Origin: Pelodera strongyloides
Lineage: Eukaryota; Nematoda; Chromadorea; Rhabditida; Rhabditidae
Direction of reading: 5' to 3'
Length of the DNA stretch: 64,000 nt
NCBI GenBank assembly: GCA_036852015.1
Contig: JAANDG010000058.1
Location: 62,001 to 126,000 of the forward strand
The position numbers were made by a program, and so were the translations under genes. Position 1 is the first letter of the stretch. The number at the start of each line of letters is the position of its first letter. A model generated the notes under the pieces. It did not search any database. It saw nothing but the letters and a program-made list of their open reading frames with translations, and was not told the origin of the DNA. Positions 9,513 to 21,500 of the stretch are shown here, piece by piece.

Positions 9513-12500
9513 ACTACAAAAAGGAAGAAACAAAAAACATCGCTTAATGTACCCACCCTACTATCTCCAATATTTGCCGCATAGAAACAATTGTTGAGTA
9601 AAAGGACCGTAGTGGCCGTTGTTCCGTCTTTCCACACGGGTTTCCTGAAAGGAAAGGGTCTTGAAGGATCAATTTTCCAACAAATTCACACAGAGCATGC
9701 ATAAGCATAACAGTCAAAACCGTTTCAGTATGTTTATACTCCAGAAGGTACCAATTTCGCATACAACGGATAAATAAGACCTAACCTAAAGCTTCCCGCC
9801 TATAAGCCAAATAAAGCTAGACATTCGAAATAGCAACCAGCAAGGCGTTATCGCTCTGTCTTACACACGAAGAGAGTTTATCAGCACCACCGCACGACTA
9901 GGTATCTTACGACTTCGGGTTTTGTTTTGAGTTACTCGCAGCAACAAACTTTAAAGCGAAATACCACCCGGTTTGGGGTTTTTTCACCAAAAATAGTTTG
10001 AAAAAAGTTATAAACGAAAATAAACATAAAAACACAAACAAATAAGGGCATCTTGCACAAAAATGTTCTCAAACAACCATATTTTGCGATTTTGTATGGG
10101 AAAATTCGCTTCAGGCGATTTGCCGATTTTAATACTAGCACGGCCCTGGAAAAATCGAGGGATGGCCTTTTCAAATGATCACGCATACAGCAGCATCCAA
10201 ATGACGAAATGTTGACAAAATATTTTGAATTCGGCTATTAAAACGGTGGTTTGAAAACGGTGGTCAACGCACGGTTGTTTACTCCTCCTCTTTTTGTATT
10301 TTTTTGTTGAGACCGACCGCTAATTCGCTTTAAAGCGAACTGACAGCTCCTTTCTCGTTCTCGGAAAGGAATATTTCACGCAAAATTGTTTGCGGCCTGT
10401 GGGGTCGAACCCGGGACCTCTCGCACAAAAAGAGAGAGCGCTACCACTCGGCTACGGGTTCCACTTTGTGGTGTAGTTGCATTAGAAATTTGACGTATGG
10501 ATTTGCACTAGTGTCTAGATTTGAAATGAACACTACGAGTAAATCCAAAATACAAATCTCGGAATGGTTATTAAGCGGGAGATTTAATTTTTGGGTGCGT
10601 GGGTGAAATGTATTAGGCTAGCGCAATGGACATTTTTTTCCATACAAAACGCGAGCAGTTATGTTTTTGCTTTGCTATTTTTTTCAGTTCCTATCCATTT
10701 ATGGTATTTTTAATGGTGATTTTCATTAAATAAATTATTTAAACTATTTTTGGTGAAAAAACCCTAAACTGGGTGTCATTTCGCTTTAAAGAAAGAAGAC
10801 TAAAACCAACTGTTTCCTTGCTTCAACCAGGAATCCGTCGTCAACTTGCTTATACGTTTCCGTGAACAACCTTTTCAGCGATTTTTCCAAAGCGGGAAAG
10901 TCGGCGCCTAAATATGCAGTTATTAAACAATATAGCCATAGCACAAGTTAGCACATTTTGGGAGAGAAGTACCAAGTGCCTTGTAAAACACCTCTTTATG
11001 AAAACGTTATGTTGTAAGTTATATTAATAGCATAAACGGTATTCTTGTGTGTGAGAGAGAAAACACACTCGAGGAGATAAAATGATCACGAAATGCCAAG
11101 AATGCCCAAAAAAACTCACAAGCTGTAAGTTTCCTGACCAAAATTTGAGCGAGGTGCTTCTCGCAATAGTGGGCAGCCCTAGCTCCCGCGTGCCCATCAA
11201 AAATACAATAAAGGGAGCATCTTTTTCTGGAAAAGTAAAGGGTAATACTCAAAATTAATAAGTCCCATTTGTCATAAGGTCATTTGGCTTTGACTGCGAC
11301 TAAACACCATCTTTTTCACCGTACTATGACGTTAGAATATATGATCTCTGAAACATGCCTTTTTTTCTGAAACATTCAAAAATTTCAAGGTACAACCCTT
11401 AGTTTCAGACATTAGATAGCTTACTAAACAAACAGCAGCGGCTCCGTCTAAGAAAACGACTGATTACCATATCAGTAAACGAGTAAACCCTTGATTAAAA
11501 AAACTACAATACTATGCAATCTATTTTATATGGCTAGCTTCATGTACCACAAACAAGTTCTTTTAGGCCCTGACTGAATGCGGTTATCTATAATGTTTCA
11601 ACACTGCCACACAAAGAATGGAGCTCGTCGATACTGGTACTACTCTTACAAGATCAACAATAACCGCATTCAAATCTGCTTCAGGACCAAAAAGTACTCA
11701 CTTGTGGTGCAAAGAAGTGGTTACAGTACATCACAGGGAGAAACGCGGGATTCTGTCCCTGAAGCAGGAAGGGCGTCATCAGATGCGCGTCTTGCATGTC
11801 CTCACGCTCACCGCGCTTTGCGCCCAACGCACACAGTAGAGCTGGGGCTGAAAACAACAAAGTTCAGAGGAAGAACGTACCAAAAACGAGATTTAAGCCT
11901 AAGCCCATGCGCACGGTTAAAAATGAGGCACTCAGGTAATTATTACCTATCTTCATCACTATCATGTATGCTATAAGTAGCACGTAATGTATCCCGTCCC
12001 ATAGCTAGAGCTAGATAATATAGCTTGACAATCTTGACACCATACCTGGCTTCTATGTGTAATATACCCAGCTCATATCATCGTTAGGTCAACTGGTTAA
12101 AAAAAAACTCCCGCAAACTAATACACATACCAAACACATTCTGCTTTTCAACTACAGCAGTTGTGGGGCTACCATTCTTGACCTCCGGAACACTGATTGA
12201 TGCTGAAATACTCAACGTGAGAAATCAAACAAATTTTGCGTTTAATTCTAAAAATTCTAGTCAGGTACTCTACATACTCATACTCAGACAGCAATACAGA
12301 ATAGGATATTGTACTACGCGAAGAGAAAAGGCGAACAGAGAATTGGTTCAAGTTCAATCTACCAATACACCATAAGTTGACAAACATACATCAGTTTTCT
12401 ATGTTGTTCAGCATTACTGAACTGGCTATTCTTTGGAACAATAAAAAAACCAATCTACCATCTTCCGTTCTCGCTTTCTTCACTTGTGGCTGGTCTCCTT

Positions 12501-12790
12501 CTTTGTCCGCGATGTTTGGCTTTTCCTTAAACGATAGTTGTACTATAAATGACGACTAGGTTACGACTACGACCCGATGACACATAAGGTGTCACGTGAC
12601 ACACCGAATTTACGTCACCATCAAACCTACACTCGTAACACCAGCTCCTGTCACAACTTTCACTGACAACACATTCGCATACCTTCATTTGTAAAAAAGT
12701 AAGAGTAAAAAAAACCTTTGCAACTTCCTTCTCGTCCTCTTCATCATCCGAATACAAAGAGAAGGATCGTTTCGATGCAGCCGCTGCCAT
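7705..12790 (-). CDS. ILKAP: PP2C-type serine/threonine phosphatase, ILKAP family
   Basis: A metal-dependent protein phosphatase (PPM/PP2C) closest to ILKAP, the integrin-linked-kinase-associated phosphatase. Exons in coding order: 12716-12790, 12459-12525, 12131-12202, 11730-11847, 11120-11226, 10811-10907, 9557-9644, 9288-9415, 8872-8991, 8436-8529, 8026-8120 and 7705-7756. The total is 1113 bp, or 370 aa (human ILKAP is 392), with all phases closing. Motifs in order: GEREDMQDAH (84-93), FDGHAG (120-125, with metal-binding D121/G122), WKDGTTA (183-189), GDSR (205-208), DGR...LEVSRSIGDG (252-268), ACDGLW (296-301) and CGDNVSV (355-361, metal-binding D357). The N-terminal 70 residues are acidic then basic and poorly conserved, as in the family. 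The start is the only in-frame Met ahead of SKRSFSLYSDDEEDEK. The exon 4 donor (GTGAT|GTACTG) is weak; I chose it because phase and the human spacing between MQDAH and FDGH both require it. Intron 6 holds an 831-bp transposon. Confidence 0.93.
9465..9511. repeat. 47-bp A homopolymer in ILKAP intron 7
   Basis: An uninterrupted run of A between exons 8 and 7 of the phosphatase gene, on the side near exon 7's donor. Its exact length is likely unreliable in any assembly. Confidence 0.8.
9955..10785. mobile_element. 831-bp TTAA element (family A, long form) in ILKAP intron 6
   Basis: Flanked by TTAA on both sides (9951-9954 and 10786-10789). The left end AGCGAAATACCACCCGG and the complement of the right end AGCGAAATGACACCCAG match. 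The match runs on through TTTTTTCACCAAAAATAGTTT, so the inverted repeat is about 50 bp. The interior has no transposase frame. It contains a minus-strand tRNA-like sequence (10392-10462) and an internal TTCGCTTTAAAGCGAA at about 10325-10340, which looks like two family A ends meeting on one TTAA. It may therefore be a composite of nested insertions. It is spliced out with intron 6. Confidence 0.85.
10392..10462 (-). repeat. tRNA-like sequence (SINE head or tRNA pseudogene)
   Basis: The minus strand has an A box TAGCCGAGTGG (10454-10444) and a B box GGTTCGACCCC (10411-10401) at tRNA spacing, with an anticodon-like stem CTCTC/GAGAG between them. The outer ends (GGAACCCG and CAGGCCGC) do not form a clean acceptor stem and the anticodon loop is too long. 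It is therefore a tRNA-derived relic or SINE head inside the TTAA element, not a working tRNA. Confidence 0.6.
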
Positions 12791-15579
12791 ACGGAACCCT
12801 AAAATATACCATGATCACGGGAGAAAACCAACTATTGAAATTTCTCAGAATAAGCCAAGAATAAATAACAGTTGAAACATTACGCACTACATATTATCTA
12901 TTTTCACACTAGAAAACGAAACCTCCAAATCTACTGTTTAGACTCAAACGTGGAGGAACCGCCACGCTTGTACTTGGGTACAACTCAATTAATGACACAT
13001 AAACGATTCCACTACCATAAAAAAAACTTCGATAAACCCTCTGCTGGTATAGTTCACCAACGAGCACTGAATACAAGGGCACAACACACGCAATTCGAAA
13101 TTATCTTTATTTAGCTTTGAGTTCAAATTTCACACTGCAGCTGTGCGGACATCGAGTTCGACACATTCATAATAACATAATGATAATAATAAATTATTTG
13201 AACCGCACGCTGCTTAACCCCGTTGTAACGGAAGAACCAACAAACCGTGCAAGATAATGCTTGAACTCACAAACTGTGTTCTTCACTTAACTTAAACTCT
13301 GAAGTTCCTTAGCAATCATCGCGCACAAATGTCTTGAGTTCGTATAACCCGTTACATCCCTATGTACCACATTGAAGAAAATGTTAATAAGAGCCTATTT
13401 GTACATAAATGGAGGTTTTTGAAATCATCGCTCAGGTTGGGGCTGGGCTATTGGTAACCGGTAAAGTTGCCGTCAAAAAACTACCTTCAAGAGACTTTTA
13501 AAAAACTCCAGTCCATATAAAAACAGACCAATATATTGTTATAATAATTAAGATATTAATATTATAATATATAATAAATGATATAAATATATAAAACAGG
13601 AGGGGGAAATGAAAAGGTGCCATTGAGCTCTAGTTGGGGTCTAATAATGAAGCAAATTAACTGAACCATGCAAATCCAAAGCTGAATAGGGGAGACTAGC
13701 CAAGTATATCTATCTTTCACGTGCAGCCTAATGATGTAAACAAATAATCAACTATTACTACAAGTCCCCAATCAGCTTTCGATCGGAGAAGCAGAGAACA
13801 AAACACGTCAAACGCTGAGACAGACAACACTAAGGAAAGAGACGGAGACAGTAAAACAACGCACACGGACACGAGAGATCAGACTAGACACACATAACAC
13901 GTGGGGACGAAGACGACAACAGGACCGCGAGAGATCATCTGTACGAAGGAAGCATCGATCGTGGTTAATTTAATATGCAACAATTTAATATCTAACTTCA
14001 CTTTGAATCTCAAAGCCTTAAAAGTACCAAGGTACCTCTCCATACAGATGACATCCACATATATAACAACATGCATTTAACAGAGACAGACACTCACGAT
14101 ACATAACAACACAACACAACACAACAAAAGTGAAGCACCAGAACCAGATCAATATGTAAGCGAGGGTAAGTTTAGACTACTTCAGCCTTCAGCTATGTTC
14201 TAGCTATACTGTCGCTTGTCGAGTACCAAAAAATGAAGCTCTATAGTAGTCAACTTCCATAAATTAGCAATATATACAGTAGGCTTACCCACGATACATT
14301 ATATTACTCTGGTTCTCAGCTTCGCACTAGGGGCAGGGCGATACAACAATAACTCTAGCCTCTAGGAGTTCAGAACACGCATGCAAGTTGAGGCACGACA
14401 CCAAGGAGAAGGAATAGAAGGGCACCGTCATCGATCAAATACACCATACACATATGATTGGCTGATGATCAATTCACAGAAATTAACGCTGAGCTAGATG
14501 AGTATGATGCAAGTACCTAGTAACGCTATTTATAGATACCACTAATGGAACAGCGTCAATCGCTTCGTTAACATTCGTGAAACCGAAGTCTATGCTATGC
14601 TAATTGACACTAATGATGGTGAGTATTAGAGTATTCGAATTAACTAGTAATGAATGAGCAATTCATACGAATAAGATTCCAACCTAGTAGACGGAAGTGT
14701 GGGTGTGGGGGAGGGGAGGCACATATAATAAGCACACTGCTACATTCACAAAGAGCGTAGGAATAACTGAAATTAATTAGCATCAGAAGTCCAAAGTGAA
14801 AGAATATGAAATATGAGTGGTGAAAAGCAAATGAGCATTAACCGATCAAAACATGGCGCATTGACGATATGATTTCAGTTAATAGTATTCAAATGCACCA
14901 ATATTTGAACAGCGTTATATCGCCATATATAAAAAAAGAATATATACTATATAAGGTACGGTATCGCAAGGATAGTAAAACACGGAGACCTATAACATAC
15001 AGATAACGGACATGCACCAGGGCAGTCGCTAAACATTAAACTATGCATAATAAAAATTATTATAATGATAATAACTACCGAGCAAAGCCGGGATCTGTCA
15101 ATGATAATGATAATAATTAGAGCCGAAAAAACCTTAAATGTAAATTATTCGACCGAGGCAAATAATTTTGCCTCATACTGGTCGCCCGAGAATAATAATA
15201 ATAATAATATAACGTACTAGTCTAATAATACAAATAAGTAAAAAGTATAATTTAAAAACTACAAAGAAAACTGCCATCTACTTTAAAATGAGTGAAGAGA
15301 ACAGCCGCGCGCTTAGATTTTCAAATCTTCAAACAGTTATAAAAACGAATGGCTATTCTCTCCAAGAAGTAATAATAAAATATACAATCGCGGTGATTCA
15401 ACCATCGCGTGTCCCTAAACCACATTGCGTATAAAACAACATATAAAAGACGTAAAAGACGATAACTAAACAAATAAACAAGTAGAATACAAACATAATG
15501 AAGAAGATGTTAATACTATACCGGGGTCCTCACAAGTGGAGCAGACAGCCTCCAAGGTCCCAGTTCCCGAGCTGGGAGT
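12791..15579. other. intergenic between transportin 3' end and ILKAP 5' end
   Basis: 2.8 kb of AT-rich sequence without a supported exon. It should contain the ILKAP promoter and 5' UTR (just above 12790) and the transportin 3' UTR (just below 15580). Short ATA/ATAATA tracts (about 15050-15215) and a small hairpin GAGGCAAA/TTTGCCTC-type near 15152-15172 are the only structure seen. Confidence 0.4.
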
Positions 15580-18500
15580 TTAGATCGTGTACTGCATAAT
15601 CAGTCTCTGTCTAAGGGCTGGGGGAAACTGATTGGTGAATGTACTCCAATTGGGCTCTCCCACCTGCTCCTTGAAGCAGTGAAGAATCTAAAATTTAAAT
15701 ATTTGTTTACCATAAGAATACAGTTTTTCAACCAAAGAAAGGCAGCGAGACTATTTACGTCTAAGAACCTTAAGGCAATAAATATACATACTACAGCAAT
15801 GAATTACATGTAAAAATACCAAATCCATGTCGAAATGTTACACGTAGTACTCATATAAAAATCGTTAAAGACTAGCATGATGCGTCTTTGCGATCGATTT
15901 GTATCCAGGCTATAACTAACCTATTTCTATTATTAACTCTAATAATACAACATACCCTATTGAACATGTTCTTGAGTTCCGGTGGTGGTTCATTCCAAGA
16001 GGCAATCGCATCGCACAGAAAGATGAAATCCTGAACCTTTATGACTCTTCATGCATTTGCAATAATTTAACGAATGATACAGTACAGTTTCCCCGAAGAG
16101 TTGCGGAATGAAGAAGGAACACAATTTTCGTCAAGACTACTACGGAATACCGCAGTCTTATCTTCAAAACACGACAGTGTAACTCAACCACACATAAAAA
16201 GATATCAGTTCATTGCCGACCCTGTTTTTTTTTGTTCAAAATACACGAACCGATCCGTCAACATCACCACGATCTCTACTCCCAACATCCCCAGTCAATG
16301 CTTACCGGAATGCACCCATTCGGATTCAGGTTGATCATGAAGCACAAGCCGCGGAAGGCGCTCTCCTTCTCGCCGTTGTCTCTGCAAGGAAGTAAGTTCA
16401 AAATAAATATACCAACATACACACTGAGATAAAAAGGAAGGGAATACCTCATCATCATCAAAACTTACACAGCCCAATCACTCAAGACGACAAAGAAAAT
16501 CAAAACATACCGTAGATTCCTGAGCGCATAGCAACAGGCTCTGAGGAAAAACTGCAGATGCGGGGCCAAATCCTCCGAACAGAAGATGCCCAGACGGCCG
16601 AGGGTAATTGCTGAAACAAAACGCTGATCACCCTTCGAATGTTCGAAATTCAAAAACTTCATGCATTGAATGACGCTCATGCTCAATGTGTCAGGAGTTG
16701 AGGAGTTACAAATCATAACACAAAAACAACTAACCAGTATTCTCGAGTAGAGTCCTCTGAGTGCCAGCGCGATTCATCACATTGATCAAAGATGGGAGCA
16801 CACTGGGGATGTGCGGTTTCAGCTCCACTCCATATTTGAGGGAGATCTGAGACGAGTAAGATATGGAGGGTAAAAGAAGATGAGCATGGGGAGCACGGAT
16901 ATAAAGAGAAGGAACGGACCAGCTGACCAGCACGAAGGGCTGAGCAAGGACAAGTTAATAGTATTCTGAATCTCACCTCCTAAAATAAATAAATAAAAAC
17001 TACCTCTCCGAGCGCCCAAATAGCATTATTGCACACGGAGACATGTTCAGGATTGAGGTTTGCAGCCAGAATCGGGATGAACATTTCTGAAAGGCACAAA
17101 ATATAGGAAATATTCGCAACAAAATACAAAATTATACATTTTCGGGTGAACGAAACATGGAACGAAAACAAAATATATATCTACACCCGCAAGAAAGAAC
17201 AAAGATATACACGATATACACGTAGAGCAAAAAAATTAAACCCAACGCACCGACGTGATGCTTCAGATGATGGAAACATGATTTTGCCAAATCTCCCAAA
17301 AGAGCAAAGCAACTCTGACGGACTTCCGATTGCGGATCCTAGACGGGAAGGGCGTTATTGATCAAATGGGTTATTGATTTATCGATTAAGTACGGTATAA
17401 ACAGGCTAAAGACATGTTCACTCCACTTCAATCACCGAGGCTCCAGAAGTACGCTATATTACCATTCATATGATATAAAATTTGCATACCATAGCGCACT
17501 GGAATAGCAACTGTATGAGATTGCTGTTTCCGACGTATGAGTCGATGTGCGACGACAGACATTCGGCGAGACCGGAGAGCAGATCAAGAGAAACGATGAG
17601 GAAATCCTGAACAATCTTCTTATATAATAAAGTAGAAAGGTTGGAAGCCGTGTGGTTTTGTTTATTTTTACGACCGCAACGTTTTTCTACGTTTCAGCCA
17701 TTGGCATAAAAGTATGCCAACTTTTCGCAACTCTTCAAAATACGCACAATTGTGGCGTGGCATATTACATAACCTTTGGAATATACGCTTCAGACACTTC
17801 ATATAAATATGCCCAATTTTTGCGAGTATTAACAACCGAAAACTCGTTTTATGCTATGCAACAACATAGTGCCGTCTGCCGTCTGCCTGCATAGTACACA
17901 CATACTTGGTCATAAATTAATAAATAGATGGAGCATATATACAAAACCGAAAGAGGGACTCGGATGAAACCCAAACTATGTTAGCGCTCTCGCGCTAACA
18001 AAGGATACATAAAATGACGAACCTTATCGGGAGCATCAAGGCTCGGATTCTGAGCAGCAGCCATTGATTCCACAAGGCATTTCTGTATCAGTGTGACGCA
18101 CCTGCAAATTGAAAGTTGACGGAGTGTACGCGATAGTCGATAGTAGTCAGTTAGTCAAGTAAGTAGTCCAACGACTTTCGGAGAGTATTTATGGATGGAG
18201 TGAAACATTCTCTATGTCCAGGGCCCAGACCCATACTACTACGAGCCTAGCCATGAGTGGATACGCCAAAATAATCGATCAGTTGATCAGTATCGGTAAC
18301 GGTCTCCAAAACCCATGATACCAACGCCAACCTCGTGAACACCGGCTGGATATATGGAAGGAATGAGGTTCCAAGTGCTGTGGCCACTGACGAGACACAC
18401 TCAAGAAGGGGGAACAGCTCCTGGAACAAAAATAAAACGAATAAAATACTCTACTCAATCTACCTTCATATATTTAGCTTAGGTAAATAATAATCCTCAT

Positions 18501-21500
18501 ACAGGTGCATAGGAAACTTAGCCCGCCAGGAATCCGCCGGCACAAGGCACAACAGACTATACAATAACAAGGGATCCTATGACATGAATATTTGAAATCC
18601 GAAACTAAAACCAAACCCGATGGTCATCCGACAGTGTATTCCACTTGTGCATCAATGGTTGCATAAGTAGTTCTCCAACGCCAGCGTCGGCCAGGTTTCC
18701 ACCAACCGAGGCAGCAAGAGTACCCACGGCGTCGTACAAGATCAACAAGTTCTTTGCCTAAAGGACGTAGTTGCTCATCAAAGGATCCGGCTTACGAAAA
18801 GGGGAAAAGTCAATATGCCGGGACTTCCTCAGAGAATGATCGTTTAACATTGAGCCAACCATAAATTGTCCAAATCTCTTGCATACTGCACTATATTAAC
18901 ACCAACTAATATGCAGCAAAAGAACAGAAAAAAAAACTAAAAATGAAGAAGACGAGTACCTGGTAGATTTCAAAGGCGCGCACCAAAGTCTGCAGGATCT
19001 CCGGCAAATATGGAACAAGGTCGTTACACGCCTGTAATTATAAGTATTAAGATAAGATCGTCCAGAAAAAAGTATAGTTGTTTAAAGGTCGTCCAGAAAA
19101 AAGTACTGTTGTTTACTACATTTTAAAGATAAAGTACAAAAATCAGTAGTTTTTTTTAATACTAGTTTACTTTTAAAGCGAAATACCGGCCGGTTTTTGA
19201 AACACATTCGGTACACCAGAATTATTATGCAGCTTATGCAAATGAACATAAATTATAATAAAAATCGAACTAAATTCGAGCAACTTCGTAAGAATTCAGT
19301 TGTCCACGATGCGCTTTAAAAACCGGCCGGTATTTCGCTTTAATAAGCTTTTCTTCAACCAACATTCACTACATTTTGTATGTTCTAAGTGCAGCATTAA
19401 AAAATAATAAACATTACTAAAATACCTCTTCCTCCAAAGTTGCAAATGCCGAGCACGCAGCTTCTTGAACTCGTTTGTTTCCATCAAGAATTCGTCCAAG
19501 CAACTAAAACATCGAATGGAACGCTAAGCCGGCTCAGCGTGTGTCGGTGGTCGGTGGGTGTTATCTTGCCCTTGTTCAACATACATTTCGGAACTATATA
19601 AAAGAAGAACAAAAGTAACTTGTTGCTCTGCTCCTTTTGTCACTTATCAGATAATTGACAATAAAATTAGAACAATAATCTTCATTACAGGAGCAACTTG
19701 AGAGAATAAAAATAAACGAAGGAAACATACCTCTTTGAGCATCGGTTTGAAGTAAATCTCATGGTTCTGGGTAACAACGAACTGGCAGTATCTGGACAAA
19801 GTCCAACAAGTTATCGAGCGGACCAGCGCTTTTCGATCCTATAAAGACATCTTGCAAATGAATTAAATAAGTGTGATAAAAAATAGTATGTGGGGTGCCG
19901 AAACTGCAGTATGTGGGGTGCCGAAACTGCTACCTTAGGATGTGTAGCTTTATTAGCTTGAAGGCTCGAAGCTTGAATCCCGTCATTTTTAAAGTGTCGT
20001 TGTTATCGAACGTAGAACCGAATAACGTCCAACGTATTACGTTAATTACGTATGAAAAAACAACCAATTAAACATAAACATTAAACATACCTGGAGCATA
20101 TTGATCAGATATGGTATCAACTCTGGCAGGTGAGGCGTAATTCCCTGCATACATCCCTCTGCGATCGCGCCAAGAGCAAGAATTCCGGATTCTTTCACCT
20201 AAACGAATATTGATACCAAACGGTTTACATTAAATTAAAAGGTATTCACTAATGTAATGAACTGCCTACACCAAGCTCAATAAGGCACACTTTGGTAACA
20301 AACATTGCACTATATAAGGAGAGAAAAAGAAACAAACCTCCCACTCCTGATGAACCAGAGTTTCTTTCAAAATCGGTAACAAAATGGGCAGAATTTGCTC
20401 AGAGAAAATCGAAGACAGAACGTCCAGAGAAGCAGCAGCACACTTTCCTTAACCAGATTACATTACATATGTACAGAGTAAATCGTCACACCCTCCTCTT
20501 TCTCCACCTGTATGGAACGAAACTAACTCGACCATCCAAAAAAGTCCAGAAACACTTGGGCTTAAAGCAGTGCGTGATCTTATACATAATCTCATAAGCA
20601 CCAGCCATCTCCGGATTGACTTTCACCCTCTTCGGAGTCTATTACAGCTTGAAACACATATTTAAGCGAAAATTATCACCGATAGTTTACTTACTTTTCA
20701 CCCGATCATCTGGTTCCCCCTCACACCTCCAAGTTTACCGCCGAAAATCATACATATCCTGGGAAACAAACTCACTAATATTCCACTCGGTTGCAGATTC
20801 ATCATCATCATCGTCGTCTTCATCGGATCCCTCCATCTGAAAGATGGGTAAAAAATACTTGCAGAACCAAATATAATCAAAGCAAATGGAACTTCTGGTT
20901 GTTACCCATGAAGAAAGGCGACGTTATCAAAGGTACACAAGTTTAACAAGGTCGACAAGAATTACGTTCCAGCAATCAACAAATATGTGAAGAAGATGAA
21001 ATAGCTGCTGCAGGAAACGAAACTAGCAGTCTTATATGCTCAATCGCAAAGATGTGAAAACCCTAATGTTTCGGGTTTAATATATGAAAGTGCGGAATGA
21101 TGATGTGCCGCTCGACAAAGAGAATTAGACCTGAAAATGTGCGTTTTGTTCAAAAAATAACAGCATAATAGAGGAAAACATACCTGCGCAGCGTCGTGCG
21201 CCGTTTGGTGAGTCTTCGACTTGTGGAACCTGGGTCGAATATCTTCCTGTCTATCCGGAACCATGGAATCTTCTGCATCATCGTTACCCTGAACCAATGA
21301 TTGTGAAATAAAATAATGAACGCAGTGGACCAGTAGTGCAAAGACGCTGAGCTCGATTCTCGCTCGTCCATACACCAATTTTTTCCAGCTCACCAAAAAT
21401 AAAATTTGGCTTAGGGCGGCCATAGATACCTTTATACGATTTCAGTAAATAAAATAATTGTCTAGTGTTCAATGAGAAATTCATAATCATAACTCCACCT

